This document shows positions 54,277 to 64,000 of a stretch of 64,000 nt of DNA, in pieces. The notes below the pieces were generated by a model. That model was not told the DNA's origin and searched no databases. It saw only the letters and a list, made by a program, of their open reading frames with translations. Location of the stretch: NCBI GenBank assembly GCA_030544215.1, contig JARZZO010000001.1, positions 37,165,670 through 37,229,669 of the forward strand, given 5' to 3'. Numbering within the stretch: position 1 is the first letter of the stretch; the number at the start of each line of letters is the position of its first letter. The stretch is from Zantedeschia hybrid cultivar. Its lineage: Eukaryota > Streptophyta > Magnoliopsida > Alismatales > Araceae. The translations under genes and the position numbers were made by a program.

Positions 54277-55671
54277 ATGGCGACTAACGGACGAGGGAGG
54301 ATGCCTAGGGCCGGAAGGGTCAGTCCAGAACCCCAGAATGCTACACTTATTCCTCCACCGTCATCCCTAGATATGGGAGCTATTGTCCAGATTTTCCAAG
54401 GATTTCTCCATGCTACCCAACAACACCAGAACTCTGTAGACCAGGGAAGCCAAGTAGGAGCCATCGCTATGGAATGGTTTAAGAAGATGGGGCCTCCTAT
54501 TTTTAAGCGGGAGAGTGACCCCCTGATAGCTGAAAGTTGGATACGGGAGATCGAAAAGATCTTTCATGCCATCCATTGCCCAGATATTGATAAAGTAAAT
54601 CTGGGAAGTTACATGCTATAGGATCGGGCAGACACATGGTGGTCTTCTACCCTCCGCACAAAGTTTGCAGGAAGAGAAGGAGAGGTAACGTGGGATGAAT
54701 TTTTGACAGCCTTTAGGACAAAGTTCTTTCCACAACATATGCAAGATAAAATGATGCAGGAGTTTCTATCCCTGACCCAAGGCACTAAGTCAGTTATGGA
54801 GTATGAAGCTAGATTTTCTGAATTGGCCAAATTCGAACCTCACATGTGCCTTGATGAACATTGGAAACTCCAAAATTTTTTGATGGGGCTAAAACCTATA
54901 TTACACACTAAGCTGGTTGCACACAAATTTAGCTCCATGGAAGAGGTGGTGGAAGCTGCGTGCAGGCAAGAAGTTGAGCATGAGATTTATTTAGAAGAAT
55001 GTAAGGCAGATCTCAAGAGACATGCATCTTCCTCTATGCAGAGGCAAGCATCATCATCTATGCCGAAGAAGAGGATGACTGAATCCCCAAAGATGCCAGT
55101 AATGACTGCTACTCCATCTTCTCGAGTTCCTTTCTATCCTTTGTGTCAAAAATGTGGGAAAAGACATGAAGGTAGTGAACATCTGAGGGGATCAGGCCAA
55201 TGCTTTGGTTGTGGGGAGACCGGACACATTATGAGGAACTATCCCAAGGTTAGAATCGTTCATGCAGCACCAGCATCAGTGCAGTCAACGGTTCCCGCCA
55301 AATCACGAATGCCAGCTCGTGTTTTTACCTTGACTCGGGAAGATATGGAGGCTGTTGAGAACGTCACTGAAGGTACGGTTCTTATAGCCGATACTTATGC
55401 TCGAGTTTTGTTTGATACTGGTGCTACGCATTCCTTCATTTCAGAAGAATTCATACAGTCATTACCTGATAAGATAGATTTAGTTGAAACTCCAGTCCTT
55501 ATGACTGTTTTCACCCCTGGGGGAATTCTCCAATCCCAAAAGTGCATTACCTCTCTTAAAATAGAGATTGTAGGTAGACAACTCTCCACACAATTATATG
55601 TACTTAAGATGCAAGACTTTGGTGTCATTCTAGGGATGGATTGGTTAGAACAACACCATGCTATATGCTAG
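54277..55671 (+). pseudogene. Gag-protease of Gypsy C
   Basis: The frame starts at ATG 54277 (MATNGRGRMPRAGRV). The capsid region is readable (ESWIREIEKIFHAIHC, DTWWSSTLRTKF, VMEYEARFSELAKF). A TAG at 54619 interrupts it where relatives have a residue before DRADTWW. The zinc knuckle CFGCGETGHIMRNY has Tyr in place of the last Cys. Protease follows with VLFDTGATHSFIS, whose catalytic DTGA is intact, and GVILGMDWLEQHH. The frame then ends at 55671, and RT continues in another frame, so a frameshift separates them. The product could not be made whole. Confidence 0.88.
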
Positions 55672-56671
55672 ATTGCCGAAGGAAAAATATTGTTTTTAGA
55701 ATCCCAGGAGAAGAAGAGTTCTCTCTTAAACTCCCCAAACTTGGAAAACAAATCATCTTAGCACTTAAGGCACGACACTGCATTGACAAGGGCTGTACCG
55801 CTTACCTAGTCAATGTAGTTTCTATCCCAAAAGAAAAGAAAGCCTTCTCTATCTCTGATATTGAAGTAGTTAGAGAATATCCGGATGTTTTTCGTAATGA
55901 ATTACCAGGCCTACCGCCAGGAAGGGAGATCGAATTTTCAATTGAGCTTCTCCCAGGCACAGTTCCCATTTCTAAGGTTCCCTATCATATGGCACTTGTT
56001 GAGTTGGCAGAATTAAAGAAGAAACTTCAAGAACTATTAGACAAGGGATTTATTCGCTCTAGTGTGTCTCTATGGGGTGCTCCTGTTTTATTTCTTCAGA
56101 AGAAGGATGGAGATAATATCCGGATGTTTTTCCTAATGAATTACCAGGCCTACCGCCAGTAAGGGAGATCGAATTCTCAATTGAGCTTCTCCCAGGCACA
56201 GTTCCCATTTCTAAGGTTCCCTATCGTATGGCACCTGCTGAGTTGGCAGAATTAAGGAAGAAACTTCAAGAACTATTAGACAAGGGATTTATTCGCTCTA
56301 GTGTGTCTCCATGGGGTGCTCCTATTTTATTTGTTCAGAAGAAGGATGGATCTCTGCAGCTCTGTGTGGATTATCGGAAGCTGAATCAAGTTACTATCAA
56401 AAATCGATATCCACTGCTGCAAATTGATGATCTATTTGATCAATTACAAGGAGCCACTGTATTTTCAAAGATAGATCTTTGATCAGGATATCATCAGTTG
56501 ATGATTAAAGAAGAAGACATTCCCAAAACAGCATTTCGAATCAGGTACAGGCACTATAAATATAATCATGCCTTTTGGTTTAACCAATGCCCCTGCAACT
56601 TTTATGGATTTAATGAACCGGGTGTTCAAACCATACCTGGATCATTTTGTAGTATTTATAGATGTTGTCCT
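55641..56671 (+). pseudogene. Reverse transcriptase N-terminal half of Gypsy C
   Basis: Two frames cover the RT start: YPDVFRNELPGLPPGREIEF and LLDKGFIRSSVS appear twice because of a 239-bp tandem duplication. The second copy continues with DGSLQLCVDYRKLNQVTIKN, a stop at the SKIDL segment, and then broken frames to TPATFMDLMN-type sequence. The catalytic box that should end in two aspartates reads FIDV (second Asp to Val) just before the LTR at 56672. The enzyme is dead on several counts. Confidence 0.88.
55876..56349 (+). repeat. 239-bp tandem duplication within RT
   Basis: AATATCCGGATGTTTTTC starts at 55876 and again at 56115; the copies end GAAGGATGG at 56110 and 56349. Roughly ten differences separate them. 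The length is not a multiple of three, so the duplication alone shifts the frame. The divergence means it is not a recent or assembly-only event. Confidence 0.9.
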
Positions 56672-58922
56672 TGTAAGGACTGAGGTTTCGGGTTCAGTAT
56701 TCGGATCGGTTTCGGGCTGGATCCCCTGGTTTGGACCCTGACGGGTCTTGCGAGTTTCTTCTGAATGACGTATGTCCTCCACGACGCCTTTCAAAAGGCG
56801 TCTTGCTGGGTGGACGCCATTTAGGTTTGTTGTTGTTGTGCCACGTGGGCGAGTTCCGGCCGCGAGAGTACGGCCCCTGTCTTGTCGTCTGAACGGCGTC
56901 CGTGATGGACGATGCCATTCAGACTGCGACCCTGCGATGTCAGTGTACAGTGCCGGTCTTGTCATCTGAACGGCATCTGTGATGAGCGACACGTTTCAGA
57001 GCTCCTGTCAGTACGGCCCGTCCTGTCATCTGATAGGCGTCTGTCTCGGAAAATGTGTTTTACCCTGTTTCGGATTGACCCCGCGAGCCTTCCCTTCTTT
57101 CCCTCATTCTCACCTTCTCACTCTCTCTCCTCGCTCTCTCCACCCCCCTCCGTTTCCCTCCTTCCCTTTCCCCTCCCCTTTCTTCCTCTCCCACCACTCC
57201 ACTACCTCTCTACCTCTCACCACTACCACCACCACTTCCTTTGCGGCGTTCCATTCTCCGGACGGCGGCCGATGTCCCGGCGGACTGGCGACGTCCTCAG
57301 GGGTACCGGCGGTGGTCTGCGGTGCGGCGGTTTGGCGGCACGGAGTCAGGAGGAGTTCAAGAAACCAGTAGGGGGACGAACCTTGCATGGATTGTGGTTG
57401 TTTTACCCGTGATTTCCATTGTGAAGCATGATGCGTTTGGGGTAGAATGAGCATGTTAAGGGAGGGTTTTCTTGGTGGATTGGCCGTGTTCATGAATGTG
57501 GATTTGTGGGTTTTTACGTGGTAGTTTGGCTTCCCCTCTTCCTTTTCTGTTTTGGGGAGTTTGGGGTGAAAAGGGGGATCCTCCGGTTGAGTTGCAGAAC
57601 CAGGTTCTTGGCGCTAAATGACGTCGTGCTGAGACGACGCCATTTAGAATGGCGACGGGACAGCACGACGCCATTTAGATAGAAATCACCCCGATTGAGG
57701 TTTCTGTCAGTTTGGGGTTCTGTTGAGAATGGCGTCTGAGGACAGCGACGCCTTTCTAAAAGGCGGCTTCCCAAGACGACCCGTTTAACGTATATCAACC
57801 GTAGCCTATCCCTGCTTCTACCGCTATCAGACGACGAGGGACGACGACGCGTTTTATTAGGCGGCTACCTTGGGCGACGCCTTTTAGGCTATATTCTGAG
57901 GCCGGGTTTAAATGAACCAGTTTGGGAGGCTTGAATGGCGTCGGCCATGGGCGACGCGATTCAAGGCAGAATCACATTAACTCATGATATTAATATGTGT
58001 TTCACTGTTAGATAGTTCAATCAATGCATGCTTTAAATCGTACATCGAGGTTGAGGATTTATGTGTGAATGGAATTACATCATATGTGTGTGTGCTTATA
58101 CGATTGTGGAGTTGGAACAGCTGTGGTTTACGTTTGTCACCTTGTGCCGAAGTGGGACAGTAGTCTAGACTGCTTGTGTGCACATGTAGCTGGGCAGTGG
58201 TGGTTCACTGGCCCTAGTTAGTCCTAGTTTGACTCACTGCCTCACCTTACGGTGCTCGGAACACCGTAGGGGCGGACAGGCGTGAGCGTTGGTGGTGTTG
58301 TGAGGCGACGTTTGTCTGCGGTCGACAGTGTGGTTTGATCGCTTAGCTGGACCCTTGGTTATGAGTTGTGGCATTGTGTTGAGTTATTCGGATTGCTTGG
58401 AACTGTGCCTGTTCCATCGCTTATGCGTACGTTTCATATCAGGTTTTGGGAGCTGTGTTTACTGCTTTATTTAATTGCCATCTTTCTGTATTACTATACT
58501 TGTGGGTGTGTGAGTAGGAGGCGGGGATCGGATGATCGCTACTGAGCCCTTTTCTGGTGTGGCTCACTCCCTGCAGTTTCAGGTGTGGACCTTGTGGCGC
58601 GTGTTGGCGTGTGGTGTCTCTTGGTGTGCGGACCAGCAGCTATCTCAGTTCCGGGGTATGCCCCGATGTTGTTGAACTTTGTTTCTGCCTGTACTATTTA
58701 ATTCTTTGGACTGTAATTATTGTTGGACTGTATACGGACATTGTTAATTTCCTTCTTGCGTACTTGTAATCTCCTTGTAGTCCGTGCGATGATTATGTTT
58801 AGCCTTGTTTAACGCTTACTCCTCCAGATGTGTTGTGTGAGATCCGGGTGTGAACCCGCAGTTAATGGTCCGACATCCATTTAGTAATCGGATTCCCGAT
58901 TATAGGATGGCGAGTCGTTACA
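56672..58922 (+). repeat. Solo LTR, plus orientation, in RT of Gypsy C (2251 bp)
   Basis: It runs from TGTAAGGACTGAGG to GAGTCGTTACA, with GTCCT repeated on both sides (56667-56671 and 58923-58927). It has the upstream dyads (56780-57060), the pyrimidine-rich leader (57080-57260) and the downstream array (57610-57965). About 400 bp of the usual 3' part is missing near 58145. No internal region is attached. Confidence 0.92.
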
Positions 58923-59357
58923 GTCCTAATATATTCTCCAGCTGAGGAAGCACATAAGGAACACCTAAAGATTATTCTAGAAACTATTAGAACTTACAAA
59001 CTATATGCCAAATTCAGCAAGTGTGAGTTCTGGTTATAACAAATTCAATTCCTTGGCCATATTATTTCTAAGGAAGGTGTAACGGTTGATCCGGCCAAGA
59101 TTCAAGCTGTACTTAATTGGGAAGCACCCAAGACTCCAACTGAAGTTCGGAGTTTTCTAGGTCTAGCTGGATACTATCGACGGTTCGTAGAAGGGTTTGC
59201 TACTCTAGCTGCTCCTCTTACTAAGTTAACCCGGAAAGGGGTAAGATTTTTGTAGACAGAAGAATGTAAAAGGAGTTTCCAGGAGCTAAAGAAAAGATTA
59301 ACTACAGCTCCAGTCCTTGCCCTGCCTAGTGGAACCGAAGGTTTTGTCATCTACGAT
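58923..59357 (+). pseudogene. RT C-terminal part and RNase H start of Gypsy C
   Basis: It continues RT directly after the solo LTR: HLKIILETIRTYKLYAKFS, FLGHIISKEGVTVDPAKI, VRSFLGLAGYYRRFVEGF and APVLALPSGTEGFVIYD. Stops occur after FWL (TAA near 59037) and in the VRFL segment (TAG near 59253). Sequence similarity ends at 59357, just at the first RNase H strand. A truncation point lies there. Confidence 0.88.
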
Positions 59358-60575
59358 TGGAGGAAAGTCACCTACCATGAGGATTGGAAATAGAGCATGC
59401 TTTCCGCCTAGTAGACAACTAAGCAGGGGGAGGGCCAGGGTGAGGTGAAATCCTGTCCCACCTGCTCTTAGAACTGACAAAGCATGGCACATACTGGAAC
59501 TCTTTGTCTTCTATCTGGTGGGTCACCAGGATTGATATCTATTTCATTTATTGACTAGTACTAGTACATTACATGCACCACTTTCATTTTCAAACCTATT
59601 TGCATGTCCTATCCCACCTGTACTGCCCTGCCTCCCCATTCAAAGGGAGATGATGCCAGAGCCCTATACCCTTATTATCGTCGGAAAGGCTTTAACCTAC
59701 CCACTTGGAGTAGTTAAATCCACCTGGTTACTAGTATTACGAGGTTTTCATTTTCCATGATAATCTTTCATTCCCAATACCTGAGACTCAGAGAAGAGTG
59801 TACTCACCTAAAAAAACCCTAGCTAGTAGGATAAGGTGTCGGTCATCTACGGATCCTAACGGGTCCTAAGAAGCTCTATCTATCCCCCAAACCCCTTTTC
59901 GGGGGTGGACCGGAGCAGAGACCCAACACTCGGTCTTCATCCGGATGGGACAGGTGTTCAGGAGTGCACTCTTACCTATTAGTGCTGGGGTGGCTCCTCC
60001 AGAAAGAAAAAGGGACATTCGACTAATAGAAGGCCTTTTCTATAAGCCCTTAAAAGAAGGAAAAACAAAACCCTCTCGAAGGGGTTACTACTAGATAGTA
60101 TGATTCTATACACTAAAATGAGCAGAAAAATTCGTGCTTTTTGTAGTTTGATGAGGAGAAAACATAATTCGAATCATCTCATCATATTATTCCTTCCTTA
60201 AAAAAAAAGAATAGGAATATCAGGTATCAACGAAAAAGTCAAGGAAAAAGCTCATTCACCATCCATCCCTGCTCTTAGTCAGTCCGTAATGCTTGCTTTT
60301 TATCGACAGTAGCCGTGATCTTTGCTTGATAGTTCAATTAGCAATTCCTCTCCGTGAGGGATGGTGCTGAATGATAGAGTCAGTCGACCGAAGCTTTCCC
60401 CTTCACCATGGAGGAACGAATGAAAGCAATTACGCAATCGGACAAGCAGCAGACATAAGACGTAAATAAGCAAAAGCCTTCCGCCAATCATGCCAGGAAA
60501 TAATCACAGGCATCCGCAGTGCGAATCGATCCCGGTTCATTCATCACCTCTCTTCCGGTTATATCAGAACGATTA
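59358..60575. other. Mitochondrial-like non-coding DNA
   Basis: About 1.2 kb between truncated Gypsy C and Gypsy D. The texture resembles 12241-19642, with a poly(A) run near 60199 and a CCCC...GGGG inverted pair near 59885-59910. No gene is recognised. Confidence 0.4.
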
Positions 60576-62915
60576 TGTAACGACCCGCCACCCTATAATC
60601 GGGGATCCGATTACTAAATGGGTACCGAATCATTAATTTGGAACCAAACCAGGATCTAATCAAGTCTGTGAGATAAATAATAAACTAAGCTAAACATTCA
60701 CATCGCATTGAACAGAAGTAAAAGTGCAGGAATTAAAATTATTACAATGCGACTCGATACAACAAATAATTACATATTCCAACAGAAAAGAAATAATTAA
60801 ATGTACAGGCCGGAAATAAAATAACAACTACGTCGGGGCATACCCCGGAACAACTGCTGACGGTGCTCAACTCACGGCCGCACTCTCCTCGCTAAGTCTG
60901 CTCAGAGTCCTCACCTGAAAACCGTAGAGGGGTGAGTCTCAAAGACAAGACTCAGTAGGGATCCTTCGATCCCCACTGCCCACGCACACACCCACAAGTG
61001 CAAGGTACAGCTAACGGTAAAGTGATAAGCACAAGAGGTACAATTCCTAATTCTTAACGTGAAATCACATGCAATCGTAATATAATAAACATGCATATAT
61101 TAAACCAGCCGATTAGGAAATCCACAACTGTCGTCTCGATAGAACTCGCCAACCACACAACAACGGTGGAGAAACCTCGACCCGCTGAGACCAAACAGTA
61201 ACCCCTCGGATAGCACACTAGCTACTCCGGCCCAACCGGCTCAGGTGGCTACTCCTTCCCTCAGCATGAGTGACTCTCCGAATGTACCACTCCGACACCG
61301 GTACTAGCTGACCCCGGGGTTCACTAGGTGACCCTCTCTCACTAGGCGTCACCCCGCCCACGCCCCCACCGGCGCTGTGCTCACGCCCCCACCAGCACAG
61401 GGTGATAAAGCGCTACAATGTCACTCCAGGTCCACAGTAACACAAAACCCAACAAGTACAATCCGGTCACGTGAAAAGTCCGCGATCGTATATGTAGCAT
61501 CGTCCGGTTATGAAGGATCTACCTCTACCGGGTACACTAATACATGCAATAACTATCCGTCTAACAGTGTGAACACATTTTACTGGCATGAATTAGTGAG
61601 GTTCTGTCTTGAATCGCGTCTCCCAAGGTCGACGCCATTCAAGCTCCATGTACAGGTTCATGTAAAACAGTCTTCAGAATCAGGCCCTAAAAGGTGTCGA
61701 CACCAGTGGTCGCCTTTTAAAAGGCGTCAACATCCTCAGACGCCATTTAACACAGAAATCCGGAAATTCCAAGGCCCTTACTCAGGGAATTTCTGCCTTT
61801 AAAAGGTGTCATGGTTAACCGACGCCATTCGAAAACGCGTCGATCACCTATGACGTCTTTTAGTCCCAGAATCCCCGAACTGGTAGACTCTCTGTCAGGC
61901 GATTCCTGTCTAAAAGGCGTCGTGATGGCTCGACGCCCTTCAGAAAGGAGTCGTCCATGCACGACGTGTTTCAGCCCCAGGCACCAGAGTCGCCTGAGCC
62001 CGAGGGCTCCCATTCCAACCCCAAACAACCCTAAAATTCACCCAAAGACGGAGGGAAAAGAGGAATAATACTATCCATAGGCAACACATTCATGGAAATC
62101 CCCCATGTTATCAAAAGAACTCCTAAACATGCTCATTCTACCCCCCAAAACCAAAGATCCATACAAGCTTAAACGGGGTAAACATGGTCTAAAACGCGAT
62201 GCTAAGGGGAACCGTCACCCTACCGGATACTTGAACGCCTCCGAGCTTCAAGCCGTCCACCCGACTCGCCCTACGCCGCCGCCGGTACCGCCGTGGTCAT
62301 CCTTGCTCCTCCGAGACATCGGCCGCCGTCCGGAGAGTAGAACGCCGCAGTGGAAGTGGAGGTGGTAGTAGTAGGAGCTAGGTAGAGGATGGAGTGGAGG
62401 GAGAGATGAAACGGTGGGAGGAAAAGAGGGAGGAGGAGGGATCGCCGCCGAGTTCGCCGGAAGGGGAAAGAGAGGAAGAGAGGAGAAAATGAGGGAAAGA
62501 AGGAGGGCTTGCGGGGTTAACCAGAGACTGGCTAAAACGCGTCGACATCCGCGGACGCCAATCAGTTGATGTGACAGCTGCTCTGACAAGACTCTGAAAC
62601 GCGTCGTTCAAGGCAGACACCGTTCAGACGATATGTCAGGGCCGTACTCTGACAAACCCAGAGTCGCAGTCTGAAAGGCGTCGACACACGTGGACGCCGT
62701 TCAGGAAGACAAGACAGGGCCGTACCCTCGCGGCCCGAAACCAGCCCACGTGGCACCCACGTGGCAGAACTTGAAATGCGTCAGCGACGGTGGACGCCGT
62801 TTAAAACGCGTCTCGATGTCCTGACGCGAAATCAACCCATAACCTCCGCCCTCACTAAGGTTAGAACTACAAGGTACGATCCTGAAAACCGGATCCGAAG
62901 GTCACGATCCTTACA
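60576..62915 (-). repeat. 3' LTR of Gypsy D (family 2, 2340 bp)
   Basis: On the plus strand it runs from TGTAACGACCCGCC to GATCCTTACA. It is collinear with 26866-29071, including the CACGCCCCCACC duplication near 61345-61395 and the GGCGTC dyads, which keep the 10-bp spacer. The pyrimidine-rich leader lies at 62380-62510 in opposite sense. Confidence 0.9.
62747..62763 (-). promoter_or_regulatory. Paired G-boxes 11 bp apart in LTR
   Basis: CACGTG at 62747-62752 and 62758-62763, equivalent to the pair at 27015-27033. Confidence 0.5.
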
Positions 62916-62931
62916 ATCTCCCCCCCTTAAA
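62916..62931 (-). other. Polypurine tract of Gypsy D
   Basis: In element sense a TTTAAGGGGG-type purine run ends in GAGAT directly before the LTR start. It corresponds to the tracts of copies A and B. Confidence 0.85.
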
Positions 62932-63002
62932 AGAATTTCGTCCCCGAAATTGACTGCTTAGAATTAATAAAGTCAAACAGGGATACAAGTTCACAAGGAA
63001 AC

Positions 63003-64000
63003 TTACGAAAAGAGGTAAGGAAACTGCTCTCGCATCTCATCCTCACGCTCCCAGGTTGCCTCACGTCCGGAGCGGTACTGCCAAATCACCTTGACCAATG
63101 GTACAATCTTGTTCCGCATGACCTGTTCTCTGCGATCCTCAATACGAACCGGATATTCTGGAAAAGACAGGTCTTCAGTGACCTCCAACTCTAAAAAGTC
63201 CAGGACATGGAACGGATCCTGAACATACTTCCTCAGTAAGGAAACATGGAACACATCATGCACCCCTGTAAGACTGGGCGGCAAGGCCAGCTGGTACGCG
63301 GTTTCCCCAATCTGAGCAAGGATGGGAAAAGGCCCAATATAGCGCGGACTCAGCTTGCCCCGCTTCCCGAATCTCATTACACCCTTGGAGTGTGAGACTC
63401 GGAGAAACACGTGGTCCCCAACTTCAAACTCAAGCGGTCTCCGTCGGATGTCAGCATAACTCTTCTGCCTACTCTGCGCTGCGGTCAACCTCTGCCGGAC
63501 TAACCTGACAATCTCAGCACACTGCTGTACTAATTCGGGTCCTGCTATCTGCCTTTCACCGATCTCGGACCAACATACAGGAGATCGACACGGTCGCCCA
63601 TACAAAGCCTCGTAAGGCGCCATGCCGATACTGGAATGGTAACTGTTGTTATAGGCAAATTCCACTGTGGACAAATACTGCTCCTAAGAACCTCCCCAGT
63701 CTAGACAACAAGCTTTGAGCATATCTTCCAAGGTCTGAATAGTCCTCTCCGACTGTCCGTCAGTCTCGGGATGGTAGGCTGAGCTGAAAGCCAACTGAGT
63801 GCCTAATGCCTGCTGAAAGCTCTTCCAGAATCTGGAAGTAAACCTTGGATCTCGATCTGATATGATAGACAAAGGCACCCCGTGCAGAGAGATGATCCGG
63901 TCAACAAACAACTTTGCCAGCTTGCCGACTGACCAGTCCTTCCTAATAGCTAGGAAGTGTGCCGACTTGGTCAGCCGATCAACGATGACCCAGATGGCAT
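63003..64000 (-). pseudogene. Integrase of Gypsy D, one nonsense codon, runs off window
   Basis: One frame runs from the window end to the stop at 63003. It includes VDRLTKSAHFLAIRKDW, the catalytic Asp block SIISDRDPRF and Glu block GQSERTIQ, AYNNSYHSSIGMAPYEALYG, SPRYIGPFPILAQIG and the chromodomain-like tail VKVIWQYRSGREATWE. The only visible defect is TAG at 63684, where Gypsy B has TGG in the same context (DWGGSWEQ). Apart from this stop it is close to the Gypsy B sequence, so decay is recent. Confidence 0.92.

Larger units (their letters stand above)
53517..59357 (+). mobile_element. Ty3/Gypsy copy C, both ends truncated, nested LTR
   Basis: The plus strand shows the 3' part of a 5' LTR (to 54148), PBS, gag, protease and RT into the start of RNase H, where it stops at 59357 against unrelated DNA. 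The Copia element lies in its LTR at 53516. A family-1 type solo LTR lies in its RT at 56672-58922, and a 239-bp tandem duplication disrupts the RT start. It is a different Gypsy lineage from A, B and D, with another gag and LTR end (GGTTGTTACA). Confidence 0.88.
60576..64000 (-). mobile_element. Ty3/Gypsy chromovirus copy D (3' part; continues past window)
   Basis: On the minus strand the window holds the 3' LTR, polypurine tract and integrase; the rest lies beyond 64000. The LTR is the same family as the Gypsy B 3' LTR, and the integrase is close to that of Gypsy B. The left flank of the LTR is GATTA (60571-60575), which should reappear next to the distal LTR. Confidence 0.92.

Noticed and set aside
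1..64000. The whole window as part of a large mitochondrial chromosome
   Set aside because: Multiple LTR insertions with exact TSDs, including one in the mitochondrial-like DNA, are not expected in mitochondria. It is not fully excluded because the mitochondrial-like stretches were judged only by appearance.

Overview
The window reads as flowering-plant nuclear heterochromatin. It is a nest of LTR retrotransposons and LINE fragments set in DNA that looks organelle-derived: one clear plastid block, and several stretches whose texture resembles plant mitochondrial spacer. No ordinary host gene is recognisable. Nuclear rather than organellar residence is inferred from target-site duplications (TSDs) around LTRs, including one LTR sitting inside the mitochondrial-like DNA. 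The plastid block carries an infA reading frame, which most rosids lack, and matches angiosperm gene order. The species cannot be named from this.

Layout. 1-7001: Ty3/Gypsy chromovirus A (minus), gag open, most of pol deleted, inserted in a plastid-derived block. 7002-9342: plastid rpl14-rps8-infA-rpl36-rps11-rpoA (minus), with rpoA and rpl14 cut and rpl36 and rpoA carrying stops. 9346-12240: decayed LINE. 12241-19642: mitochondrial-like DNA with an AT-rich pair of overlapping ORFs (18091-18674) that resembles a linear mitochondrial plasmid remnant. 19643-29071: Gypsy B (plus), 5' truncated, holding two oppositely oriented solo LTRs; the 531 bp between them is inverted and the TSDs are exchanged. 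29072-34786 and 36435-37719: mitochondrial-like DNA interrupted by a Tat/Ogre-type solo LTR with a minisatellite. 37720-38215: second LINE scrap. 38682-53516: Ty1/Copia element (minus) lacking RT and 3' LTR, with a 2.3 kb leader carrying four hairpins with a shared loop sequence and several nested Gypsy LTRs. 53517-59357: Gypsy C (plus), with an internal duplication and a nested solo LTR. 59358-60575: mitochondrial-like. 60576-64000: Gypsy D (minus), running off the window.

No pathway is encoded here; the genes are transposon polyproteins and transferred plastid genes, all or nearly all defunct. The most unusual signals are structural. The recurring Gypsy LTRs (ten copies or part copies of two related families) are built from 22-bp dyads, GRCGTC-N10-GACGYS, with a 10-bp spacer at every site checked although spacer sequences differ. 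These are arranged as paired dyads in modules of about 100-111 bp, next to paired G-boxes 11 bp apart. Also notable are the LTR-mediated inversion with swapped TSDs, and the repeated hairpins of the Copia leader.
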